A stretch of DNA of 64,000 bases from Stichopus chloronotus. Taxonomy: Eukaryota > Echinodermata > Holothuroidea > Aspidochirotida > Stichopodidae. The notes beneath the pieces are model-generated. The model ran no database searches. It was not told the DNA's origin and saw only the letters and a program-made list of their open reading frames with translations. The translations under genes were made by a program, and so were the position numbers. The DNA is taken from positions 30,604,803-30,668,802 of the forward strand of contig CM037840.1 in NCBI GenBank assembly GCA_021234535.1, in the 5' to 3' direction. Below, in pieces: positions 54,490 through 64,000 of the stretch; position 1 is the first letter of the stretch, and every line of letters starts with the position of its first letter.

Positions 54490-55110
54490 TACATCTCTGT
54501 GTTTCAATATCTCTATGTTCCGACATCTCTATGTTCCGGCACCAAATTACATTTTTTGTCGGAACATAGAGACGTCGGAATATAGAGACTTCATTTACGT
54601 ATCTATATTTCGGCATCTCTATATACCGACAACTCTATGTACTGACATCTCTATGTTCCGACATCTCTATGCTTCGACAAATGATTTACTTTGGCCCCGA
54701 GAAGAAGTGTACTTCGGCGCCAAATGTACATTAGCGCTTTGGCGCCGATGAAGAGTGTACTTTGGCGCCGCCCAAAAATTGTACTTCGGCGCCGTTAAAA
54801 TGAACATTGATGCCGATAAAAAGCGTACTTCAGAGCCAGATGTACATTAGTGGTACTACTTTTCGGTGCCAATGTACATTTCTGTCGGTGCCAAAGTACA
54901 TTTCCGGCGCCCAAGTACGTTTTTCTCGGTGTCAATGTACACTTTTGTCGTCGTCAAAGTACTTTTCCGGCGCCCAAGTACATTATTTCCGGCGGCAAAG
55001 TATCCTTTTCTCGGTGCCAAAGTAAACTTTTGTCGGAACATAGAGATGTCGAAACATAGAGATGTCGTAATACTGAGTCGTCGAAATATAGGGCTGTCGA
55101 AACATAGAGA
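54490..55110. repeat. Compound inverted array of two interlocked short motifs
   Basis: The outer blocks are built of GACATCTCTATGTTCC on the left (54490-54680) and its complement GGAACATAGAGATGTC on the right (55030-55110). The inner block has GTACTTYGGCGCC units on its left half (54680-54800) and mirrored GGTGCCAAAGTACA / CCGGCGCCCAAGTAC units on its right half (54860-55025). The whole is therefore a roughly 600-bp imperfect palindrome made of about 30 short degenerate repeats. It holds long open frames on both strands, which I take as by-products. The small array at 1989-2050 uses the outer motif. Confidence 0.85.
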
Positions 55111-55509
55111 TGTCCCCACATCAACATTCGTATGTTGCTGTACGACGCGGCATGCATGTATATAAGCACGTTTTGTTTTCCTTCCAAGAAGGTGTTTCCA
55201 TGGGGAACGTGACGCCACTGCAAAACTTTTATATCTTTGCTTCATAAGTATTCATGAACTCAATGAGAGCACAATCAGGGATTAGTATGAAATGGAGCCA
55301 AATAAAGTGATTCGAGCAAACAAACTCTTATGTTACACCTGATAATATGCGACCCTTCAGGGATAGCTGTCGTGTCAAACTTGCAAAGACATCCGAGGTT
55401 CTGCAAGTCAAATTTATGCAATTTAGTAAATTGTTAACCTTAATCAAATTTCATTTTTCAAATGATAACTGTCCTTAAGATAAGGCTCTCATACTCACTC
55501 GATCTGCAG

Positions 55510-55641
55510 GCTGGTCGAGTCTCTAATCAGGCTACACAGACTGCCGAAATTTTAACACCGATTGAGCTGACAGCTCAGATCACAACTATACCGCTCGAGA
55601 TGCAAGACTTATTAGACGCAACTGAATCTCTCAAAGACAAG
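55510..55641 (+). pseudogene. Diverged, shortened copy of PABPC exon 10 (MLLE exon)
   Basis: A TCTGCAG acceptor and AAG then GTAAGA donor enclose 44 open codons in the same phase as exon 10 (phase 0 in and out). It aligns at both ends: QATQTAE then ELTAQI to the PLTAQML region, and PLEMQDLLDATESLKDK to [22 protein letters not shown]. The middle 37 codons ([10 protein letters not shown] to KITGM) are missing in frame, so no MLLE pocket could form. It is either decayed duplicate DNA or a rarely used alternative exon. Confidence 0.75.
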
Positions 55642-56315
55642 GTAAGATATATCCTCGAACACTACTCCACCTCTTTTGCCAATGTTTAGGTGTTCTGAGC
55701 AATAGTGTGGACAACCTTTTGCGACAGGAAGAATGCAACAAGGCTTCAGAACGTCTTGTGATATAAATTCTACAGTAGCCTACTTAAAAAAAAATACAAG
55801 CATCTGGCACTTCAAAGTTGTTCAATATAGCCTACATGCGTCAGAAAATGTTTTAGCCAAAGTCGTATAGAGATGATGTGGTGCAGTATAAATTTTGTCT
55901 AAGACTAGCTTTTCAAGACCCATTAGATTGGACTGAAACTCATTTAAGTGTTTACACATTCCATATATTAGCGTATGATTTTGATCATTTTTGCCATTCA
56001 CTCTCCAAATTTTAACGAACAGCCTCGACCTAATTATTTGCATATACATGCTCAAAATACTCGACGCTTTCTTGATCGTATTTTTGCTTTTCTCTGAAAT
56101 TATAGCAACTCAAGTTTTTATAGAAAAAAAAATTAACTATCATGTTAGGATTTACAATATAGGCGCATGCTCATTAGAAATGAGACCGAACGAGAAAGTG
56201 AGAAAAAAAATTATTCAACGACATAATATCATTATCTGGTGGAACTCTTTGTGATTAAGGAATTCCAAGTCATGGCTCGCTTTTGATGCTGATATTCTTC
56301 TTTTTCTCCATTCAG

Positions 56316-56390
56316 GTCGACGTAGTGTAGTCTGTACTGGCTGACTCTCAGCGTAATGAGCAGAATGCAGTTTGAGCCACAGCCGCCTTA
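56316..56390 (+). pseudogene. Diverged copy of PABPC last exon
   Basis: Acceptor TTTCTCCATTCAG at 56315. The phase-matched frame starts VDVV and meets a TAG at 56328-56330; beyond it reads SVLADSQRNEQ, matching SVLAVHQQK of exon 11. This completes a two-exon duplicate with 55510-55641, with a 674-bp intron versus 1.75 kb in the real gene. A family-A MITE begins at its end. Confidence 0.7.
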
Positions 56391-56651
56391 AACGTCGTAA
56401 CTCATCACCCTAAGCTATATTTTTACTTTCCGGAAAGCAAAACTCTTAACTGGTTCTAAGTTACAGTGCTCTTTGATTGACAGCAAATTCGAAAGATGCA
56501 GAGTAGTTCATATTACACATCGTACACAGGGATCCATTGTTTTGATAACACATGTGGAGGATTTTAAGAGAGGCTGAGGGAGGGACAGGACGTTGGTAGT
56601 TGGGACAATTGAAACTGTCTGGGGAGATGAGTTTTTGTTTTTGATTATTAA
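56388..56651. mobile_element. TTAA-flanked MITE, family A, copy 4 (reverse orientation)
   Basis: The reverse complement of the family-A element: CTCATCACCCTAAGC near the left, GATGAGTTTTTGTTTT near the right, TTAA at 56388-56391 and 56648-56651. More diverged than copies 1 and 3. Confidence 0.75.
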
Positions 56652-59600
56652 TTGCCTAGAGGTTCTATACTAAACTGCAAGATTTGCCTCTTTGGCACTA
56701 GCAACAATTTTGAAGCACTGACTGTATTAACCCCAACAATTTTTTTTAACCTGGTGGAATAAGGAATTTTGTGAAGAATAAACGAGAAATCAAATTGGGT
56801 GGTAAAGAAAACTTTAGGCAAACTATTTATATAATAGCAATGAAATCAGCAGCCAGTTGAATCTAAATGATGACAGGGAAATTTGATAATTTATGGGGAA
56901 ATATGAGATACATGTATATATATACTGCCACCAGGAAAATCTTTCAAGGAGTTGTGGGTGAAGTAGGAAGAGACGGGGTTAAGGACTGTCGATGTAACGA
57001 CATTCCACTAAAACGTGTCGCTGTTTACGTGACTTGAGCATCATACTACATCGATCGGAACAGGTCTTTATTAAGCGTGATCGAGTTTGGTCAAAGTAAC
57101 TGATAATCTTTTTTCAGTGTGAGTTTAAAAATTGAGATGGACTGAAGATACTCTAGATCAGTTGTCCTTAATCGGGAAAGGAAAGCCTGAGGAATAACCT
57201 CGGGAGGGTAATTTTGGTATCTCATTATTTTTCACCGATCCTTTGTAATACTGTTATTTTTTCATTATCTAAGCTCTTTAACATTAGCCCTCCCCGTCCC
57301 CGTCTAACACTACAGTGACTGCAGTAAACTGTAGTGTACGATCTCGGTACCATGAACATTAGTGTGCTGACATATTTGTGCATGTCCATCGCGAAACAGA
57401 TACATGTAAGCATGTTACTGTTGTCAAGCCTTCCAACAGGGTAAAGTGAATGTATGTTAGGATGGCGTCATGCCCATAGGTGGTTTATGGGAGAAAAGGG
57501 TATGGGACAGAAATAAAAGTTAAGAATCACTGCTTTAAATGTACTAAGCTTTGCTTCATAAACAATTTTTTTAACAGTCATGATGATTTATGTTTCAATA
57601 CATGATGTAACTTTTAAATTACACTTTCAAAGTTTTTATTTGAAGTCTCTCAGCTCTCGTCACACCTTTGTAAAAATGATGTTGAAAATAATCCTTTAGG
57701 AATAAAGCAGTAAAAAACGACTTAAACCTATATCCAGAATAAAGAATTAAAAGTATGTCCCAAAATTTAAGTCAAGATTGTGGAATTGTGGAACTTCGTA
57801 GGATTCGACAATGTTTCTTCTTGTGTCAGCTCGTGAAAGAGAGCCATCTCGAATATTTATAATGTGCATCCATAGTTCAAAACAGAGTTCGTAATGTGAT
57901 CGTAGTTCGATAAAAATATCAGTTGCCGCTCTCCCTCTATCCCCTACCCTGAATTTTCTTTTCCTCACTTCCACTCGATCAGACTGACGAGAAACGGACT
58001 CAATGCCGTGTCTACTATTTATGTAAATTGTCTACAACAGAAGGTCTTTGTAGTCTCCCCTAAAATGCTCCAGATTGCGGTAAATCTGCAGATTTCAAAA
58101 ATCCCCCAGGAAAATGCCCCCGGTCCCCTAGCAACTGCATGCTTACGGCACGCGGCAACCGCTTCCGTATTTGGAAAAAGGTCCACATCTTGGAAAAAAG
58201 ACGCACCCCTCGACATGGGCTGGCTACAGGTCTGTATCCCATGCATACACTGCCTCAGTCGACCAGTTTGCATACATCCTGACGATGAAATCACCCACAT
58301 AGAATGAACAGGTGAAATATTAGAGGACAAAGTTACTAAACTGCCCGTCAGATTGTAAACACACAGAACCGTGAGATCCAAGGCTTGATAGAAAGTTGAA
58401 GTCCCACCAGCAAATATTTTGAAACGTCCGTCATGGGTATAGATCCTTCGTCACAATTATAGCCCGTTTACTTCTTTTCAATGTCACCAACTCAAGTTTC
58501 ACCTAAAGTTAACTGACCACAGTTAACTTTTTTTTTCTCACGTATAACTTGACTGGTCTGTACACAAGACACAACTATGCCTTCAACAAGTTTTATATTC
58601 CATATTTATCTGTCTTTCGGCCTCGATCACTTTGATCCATTTTCAATTTAAACATTTTTGCTGTGGCGGTGGGTACTAGTAGCCTTTATTCATTTGGGTA
58701 AGTAAATGCCACCCTTCGAGCTAACTTGATGAGCCGAAATTAATCGAGTTAGCTTTGTAAGATGATTATGGATATACGTTATAGAAACGCTAAAGTCGTC
58801 GGAAAAAGATTTTTTGTATTTACCGAAATAATCACAAGAAATTGCCTCTTTTATGCACCACAGCAAGATACACATCATCTAGTTAAACTTAAGGAGCACA
58901 AATTATTACACCCACCGAAAAATTACATTCTTGGCACGTTACCCTTCTGCCTATTTTTTTTTTGACACTTGGAGATGATCCTTCTAGCTATAGATCAGGC
59001 AAATCTGCCTGCTATCCGATTTGTACCACTAGCTAGCTGTACTGCCTCACAAAACTTGAACATGTGAAAGGGAGGGTTGGGGAGGCAATGCACCCCCCCC
59101 CCCCCCCACATACACACAGCGGACGTGGCACAAGGATTTTGGTAAAGGGGGTGGGGACAAATGGAGGACAAAAGAAACTGCTGGGGGGGGGGGGGGAATT
59201 TCACGCCTAGCGTAAGATCAAGTGCGGAGCGCAAGCTTAACTAGTGGGTTCCAGGTGCCTAGCTGTCTTAGGGCCCCATGGTGGGGTCTAGAGGCAAAGC
59301 CCAGGTGGGGGTCCTGGGGCGACATCCCTGAAGCTCTGAGGTTTTAGCATATCTCTAGGGAAAATTAAATCGCAGGATAGGTACTCATGACGTTAAGTTC
59401 ATGCTAAGATGTTCCACAGAACCTCTTCCATGCTCGATTACACATGCCAGTGAACACAACACCCAATATCTCTGCAACACAGCTCCAGAAAGCCTACATA
59501 TTGAATTAGCACACCCGAACTACTGTACGATATTGATGTTTAATTGACCATGTGGGTCATCACAGTATTGGGTGATAAAACTGGCCTTAGGTGATGAGGA

Positions 59601-60474
59601 TTTGCAACAAGTTGAACCTCAGTAAAACAATAAAGAGGTGAGGTTGGAGGGTCTCTCATTTTAGCAAAATAGACAGGCATGTGTATATGTTGATTCAAAG
59701 TGCATCCATTAAAATGCAAACTTAAGATTCCAAACGATTTTAAATTTGGCTATTCCTCTAAGTTGATAAGATGAAAACATAGAACCTCTGGTGGGGTCCG
59801 GGGAAAAACCCCTGTGGGGGTCCAGGGGTCGAAGGCCACAGAAGTTCTAAGGTTTTAGCATATCTCTGGGTGATAAATTTAATCTCATGATGGGTGCAGT
59901 ATATTTTGATTCAATAAAGCGCACCCATTACAAACACAAAGATTCCAAACGACTCTAATTAATTCAGCTATTCTTCTAAGTTCACAAGATAAGAATGTAC
60001 TGGGGTACTTGTTTACTTCTGTTTTGCCCATGATGGGCCTACTGTGTTGTAAGAATTCTGTAGACCTGATTTATTAGGCTAGGTCTAATCCTTTTGTATT
60101 ACATTTGCATAGCACTATAACTTTGTATAATTTATAAGAAAAATCATTAACTACATCTTTTCTGCATCATGTTCAGTGTACAAGGTTCATAAGCACAGAC
60201 CTTGAATTGACATCTGCATTAATGGATATAAAATATCAACTTGGAAATCAATTCAGCTACTGTAGGCCTATGGAAAGAAAATGTGACGCTACCCTTGTTC
60301 CAAGCAGCTTTTTTGATCAACTGAAATTGTACTATTTTAGTTGAAAATTGAACCATGTGTGGAATCACACTAGTGTAATCTGGCCTCTTGAAAGCAATGA
60401 CAAAATTTCATACCCAGTGCACTAGGCCTAGCTGATTGTCCAAAGGATGGAAATACAGTAAATTGCAGTCTCAC
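56652..60474. other. Intergenic DNA, repeat modules, no secure gene
   Basis: C- and G-runs with GTGGGGTCYRGG modules at 59040-59375 and 59780-59880 share GGTTTTAGCATATCTCT and GGGGTCCAGGGG phrases with the hAT interior at 53045-53170, in inverse orientation. Overlapping frames on both strands at 58008-58381 lack recognisable motifs. Confidence 0.5.
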
Positions 60475-60600
60475 CAATGTAATCATTGATAAATTTGCAC
60501 TGGAAACCTTCCTGATCAGTTTTTCTGTCGATGCACTCTCTTGCAATGTCAATGGGCCGTTGTGTCTTTCTTGTGCCTCTTCTTCGAAGTTCCATAATTT
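60475..60600 (-). CDS. Possible internal coding exon, weakly tektin-like
   Basis: On the minus strand TTTCTAACATACTGTACACAG precedes 126 nt that end at TTG then GTGAGACT, so both splice sites are good. Two frames are open. One, containing QRPIDIARECIDRKTDQEGF, is reminiscent of the coil segment of tektins (axonemal filament proteins), where RP/PL..A.EC(L)..R recurs. The other (phase 0 at both ends) is glutamate-rich. No adjoining exons were found. The family call is weak. Confidence 0.25.
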
Positions 60601-63600
60601 CTGTGTACAGTATGTTAGAAAAACTGGTACTCAAAAAAAAGCATGAATAATTAAGTCACAGAGGTCATAGGATAATTTATTCTGTGGTTTGTTACTGTAC
60701 TTGCAAACCATTCAATAATCAATGTATCGATTTCTTAAACTTACAAAGTTCTTAGGCTATTACGTAACTTGCATGGTTGTAGTATGCTTGCAACTAAACA
60801 GTTATTGGTCTACACCAACACTTAACTGTGCCAATATATCATGGTTAATACTCCGACAAATATCCCAGGGGGCATGAAATGTTGGTGAAGGGGGATTTGT
60901 CAAAGTTTTTTGTGTTGATTTGTTTTTTGTGTTGATTTTAGGATTTCATGTCAGGCTATTTGAATAGGCTAGCTAGAGATTCTAGCAAATATTCTTCCAT
61001 ACATAACTGAACTATGCGTCACTCCCGGCATGACCTATAAATCAAGTAGATGTCTAAGCTGGCCGACAGATTATCGGTATAGGCTAGCATCATTGACATC
61101 AACAAAATGTTTGTAGGAAATGCAACAAGATGTGCCAGAGGGACTAGATGAGATTTCTTGATTGAGACAGGAGTTTCTCATTTCTGGTTCTGTTCTCTCA
61201 TGAATTTCAATTTCGGTGTATGCCATCACTGCCAAGTGACGAAAATGTAATATATGTGTGGGGGGTTGACTAAATACAGTACAGAGCTGTAAGTTTCAAC
61301 ATTCGGCCTCCACTATATACGGCAGTGCAAGCATTGGTGCCTTAATCCTTTCCCTTGCCTAACATTTGGGTATTGAGCTTTCAACTATGATAACCGTAAT
61401 GAACAAAACTGTAGAAACAGGCCAATCAGACAGTAAACTAACTCTTAGACACTTCATTAAAGGGAATATGCAGTCACCCCAACTTTATTCTGAAGCATCA
61501 GCTAAATCTTACAGATCTCCTCTTTTATACCTCACAAGTCTCTTTCAGGATATTTCAAATTATTGCATTTTCAGAGTAAACAAATAACTTGCGTAAATTT
61601 AGCAATCAAGTGACAAAAATATTCTCACTTGATGCAATTAGAGCTATCCACGAATTGGATCTAGGGGACTATACTACTGTAGTGCAAATTGGAGTGTCTA
61701 CATTTATACAGACCCAATTTTTTTCCTATATGTCACAATAATATTCACATGATGCCTTCATACATTTCTCGTCTAATGCTTATACTGCAGTATCCCACTG
61801 GCCGCTTAGACCATGATGCACATAGCCTAATGAACATTATCACTGAATAATGGCAGACTGCAATTTTGCAAGTTTATTAAACTAGAATTAGGAACTGCCT
61901 AATTAACAAGCCAGGTAATGTGACAGGGGAATTGAAGTTGTAGCATTATCATTGTTCCATTAACTATAAGTTTGCCTAGAATCATTTACGCTGCATGTAG
62001 CCTAATGCTCATCTGTGTGACAATGTGCCTAGCCCTGCATTATCACAAAATTACTTTATAGGTTGTGCATGGCTGTAAAAACATGATTAACAAGCTTCAG
62101 GTCCTAACAAAGCTTCAGGCCCCTAATGTGTATAGGATATAGGCTATCACTAATATCGTTAACTCAGATCATATCAGAAGCAAGGACCAGGTACTATATA
62201 GGTTTGTCTGGCATTGATGTATTAACAATGCACGTTGTACGGCTAGCCTTCATGTCCTATTCCTAAGTAAGGTCATGGTAGTCCACAGCTTTAACGTTCA
62301 ACGTACGTAGCTGTGTATCACAATTTTAATGGCGGTGACTATCTGTGGCTGAAGAATTGTAAACACATATATACAATTCTCAAGTTTAAGATCTGCAATC
62401 AGTGAATAAAATAGTGAACTACCTATACGTGAATTGCAGTCCGTAGCCTACTACTAGCTGAAGCCTGTACAGTTATTAGGCCTATCAAGTAATTCTTAAG
62501 CCTACTGTAAACAGCGCTTGTAACCTAATAGTATAGTACATACACCAAATTTCGCGCACTGCCAAACTTCGCACATCCCTAGAAAATAACCCCTAAAATT
62601 CGATGACCTAAGTAGCTGGACAAATTTTTGACTACAATGCCTTGAATGACTGAAAAGAAAGCTAAGACACTGATTATTTAATCGCCCTTGCCTGGTTAGT
62701 CAACTTTACAGTACTGCATTTAGTTGATGTAGGCTAATCCTAGGGCATCCTAATTCTTATTCACAGTTTCCGCCGAATGTTGCGAATTTTCAAATCATGA
62801 TTTTGACTCTTCAGTGGAAGTTTTCCTGACCATTTTTGCCGCTAGCTTGTTCACAGGTTTTTACTGTAGGTTTAGGCACAGGATTTGTTAAAAGGTCATT
62901 CTTCATGTAATGATTGTCATGCTAACGTTAGTAACATGCGCGAATTTGGCATTTTTACATCGTAGCCTAGGCTATATCGTTTACTCAAGTAAACAGGTAA
63001 AGGTTGCTTAAAATAACAGATTTCGAGGTACAATCCATGGCATATTGGATCGAATTACTAGTAAAATTGAATTTTAGACTTGCGAAAACAAGATATATGA
63101 TTTTCGGGGATTTTGAATACAACAGCTGGAAATTCCAAGGTTTTTACGTTAGATGAGTGAAGTTTTATACATCCATGCTATATCAAAGCCTAGGCCTAAG
63201 CCTATATAGTATTATAGTATACGTACACGCATAGAAGCTTGCACACTTGCATGGCTGCAAAAATTACATCCTTTGGAGATATTTGGAGAAATTATAGCTA
63301 TTTATGACATAATAATGATAATTGTTGATTAATTTCAATACGCCTGAAATGAAAGCTTATAAAGTATACCTCTAACTGAAGACTAATTAGGTCAGCTTGC
63401 TTGACGACGGAGACCATAGGGTTAACGTAGTGTGTTCGCCAGTACGTACGCGACTACGCTGCAGTGTTCATATGGCGGCGCTATATCGTAAAAACTGATA
63501 TGCAGCGAGGATAGAAAACTTGTATTTTTCAGTATTTTGCGCGAAAACCATCTAAACATGTCTCACATATCAGTCAATCCAGTATTTCAAGTGGTGTCAT

Positions 63601-64000
63601 CCTGTCGCTTTTATATACCGCCGTTCTTTTCGGGATTGAGCTTGCAAAGTAGTGGTATACATATACACCGTTTTCCCCGTTGTATGAAAGTACTGTTATA
63701 TACACTTTTCAGAGATACTCAAATATGCTCTTAATTTTCTCATTTGTGTATCACTGTTTCAAGAATGTTATGTAAAAGTTCAATTAGTTGCAGCGTTCTT
63801 GCTATGGTTTAGGTGGAATTTGACTTCAAAGTATGAGCAAGTTAAGCAGGTTAATGCATAAACATAGGTTACCTTGCCAGTGGTTAACCTATTTCCACGG
63901 TTAACCCATGACCCACTTTACACACACTGTATACATCATATACCCCGATGTGTAACTATATATATATATATATACATATAAGATTTGATGCTGGCAGTTC
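60601..64000. other. Intergenic DNA, nothing secure
   Basis: AT-rich with short frames. 63405-63500 is CG-richer and contains CATATGGCGGCG, a YY1-like/start-region type motif, and might be a promoter. A TA/TATG run closes the window (63958-63980). Confidence 0.4.

Noticed and set aside
54807..55245. Several long overlapping frames on both strands through the short-motif array
   Set aside because: All arise because the repeat unit lacks stops in several frames; the peptides are simple repeats.

Overview
The window is AT-rich animal nuclear DNA with spliced genes, long introns and many old transposon copies. Its style (tRNA-derived SINE remnants, a Ty3/gypsy LTR, a Penelope-like fragment, TTAA-flanked MITEs, short-motif arrays) suggests a marine deuterostome. 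I would guess an echinoderm, perhaps a sea cucumber, but that is inference and not proven by any single sequence.

The one gene identified with confidence is cytoplasmic poly(A)-binding protein (PABPC/pAbp) on the + strand. Eleven coding exons can be read from the ATG at 7554 to the TAA at 48771-48773. Every junction has GT/AG ends and matching phase, giving 624 residues with four RRMs, a proline-rich linker and a C-terminal MLLE domain. Exons 1-8 (RRMs and linker) lie in 7.5-15.2 kb. Exons 9-11 (linker end, MLLE, tail) lie at 43.4-48.8 kb, so intron 8 is about 28.2 kb.

Intron 8 behaves like a compartment. Near its ends are two inverted copies of one 330-bp repeat (15.35 and 42.43 kb). Inside are a minus-strand terminal coding exon of an unrecognised protein (24.58-24.69 kb), a frameshifted gypsy protease fragment (29.3-30.2 kb), a + strand spliced gene of unrecognised function (35.2-38.5 kb, possibly starting at 32.12 kb), and a gypsy 3' end with a well-formed LTR (41.51-41.99 kb). 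Two arrays of TAGTCGGT-type motifs (30.24-30.53 and 40.02-40.47 kb) bracket the spliced gene.

Fragments of PABPC are duplicated nearby. A piece of exon 8 plus intron-7-like DNA sits in intron 9 (43.6-43.9 kb). Downstream of the gene is a shortened, diverged copy of the last two exons (55.5 and 56.3 kb).

Upstream (1-7.2 kb) I see no secure gene, but there is an apparently perfect 314-bp-arm palindrome built from a Penelope-like element 3' end. Downstream (48.8-64 kb) is repeat-rich: 145-bp tandem repeats with nuclear-receptor-type half-sites, a hAT-type element with an exact 8-bp target duplication, MITEs, and a compound inverted array of two interlocked short motifs (54.5-55.1 kb). A possible minus-strand exon sits at 60.5 kb. 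Most other open frames look like chance or transposon-derived.
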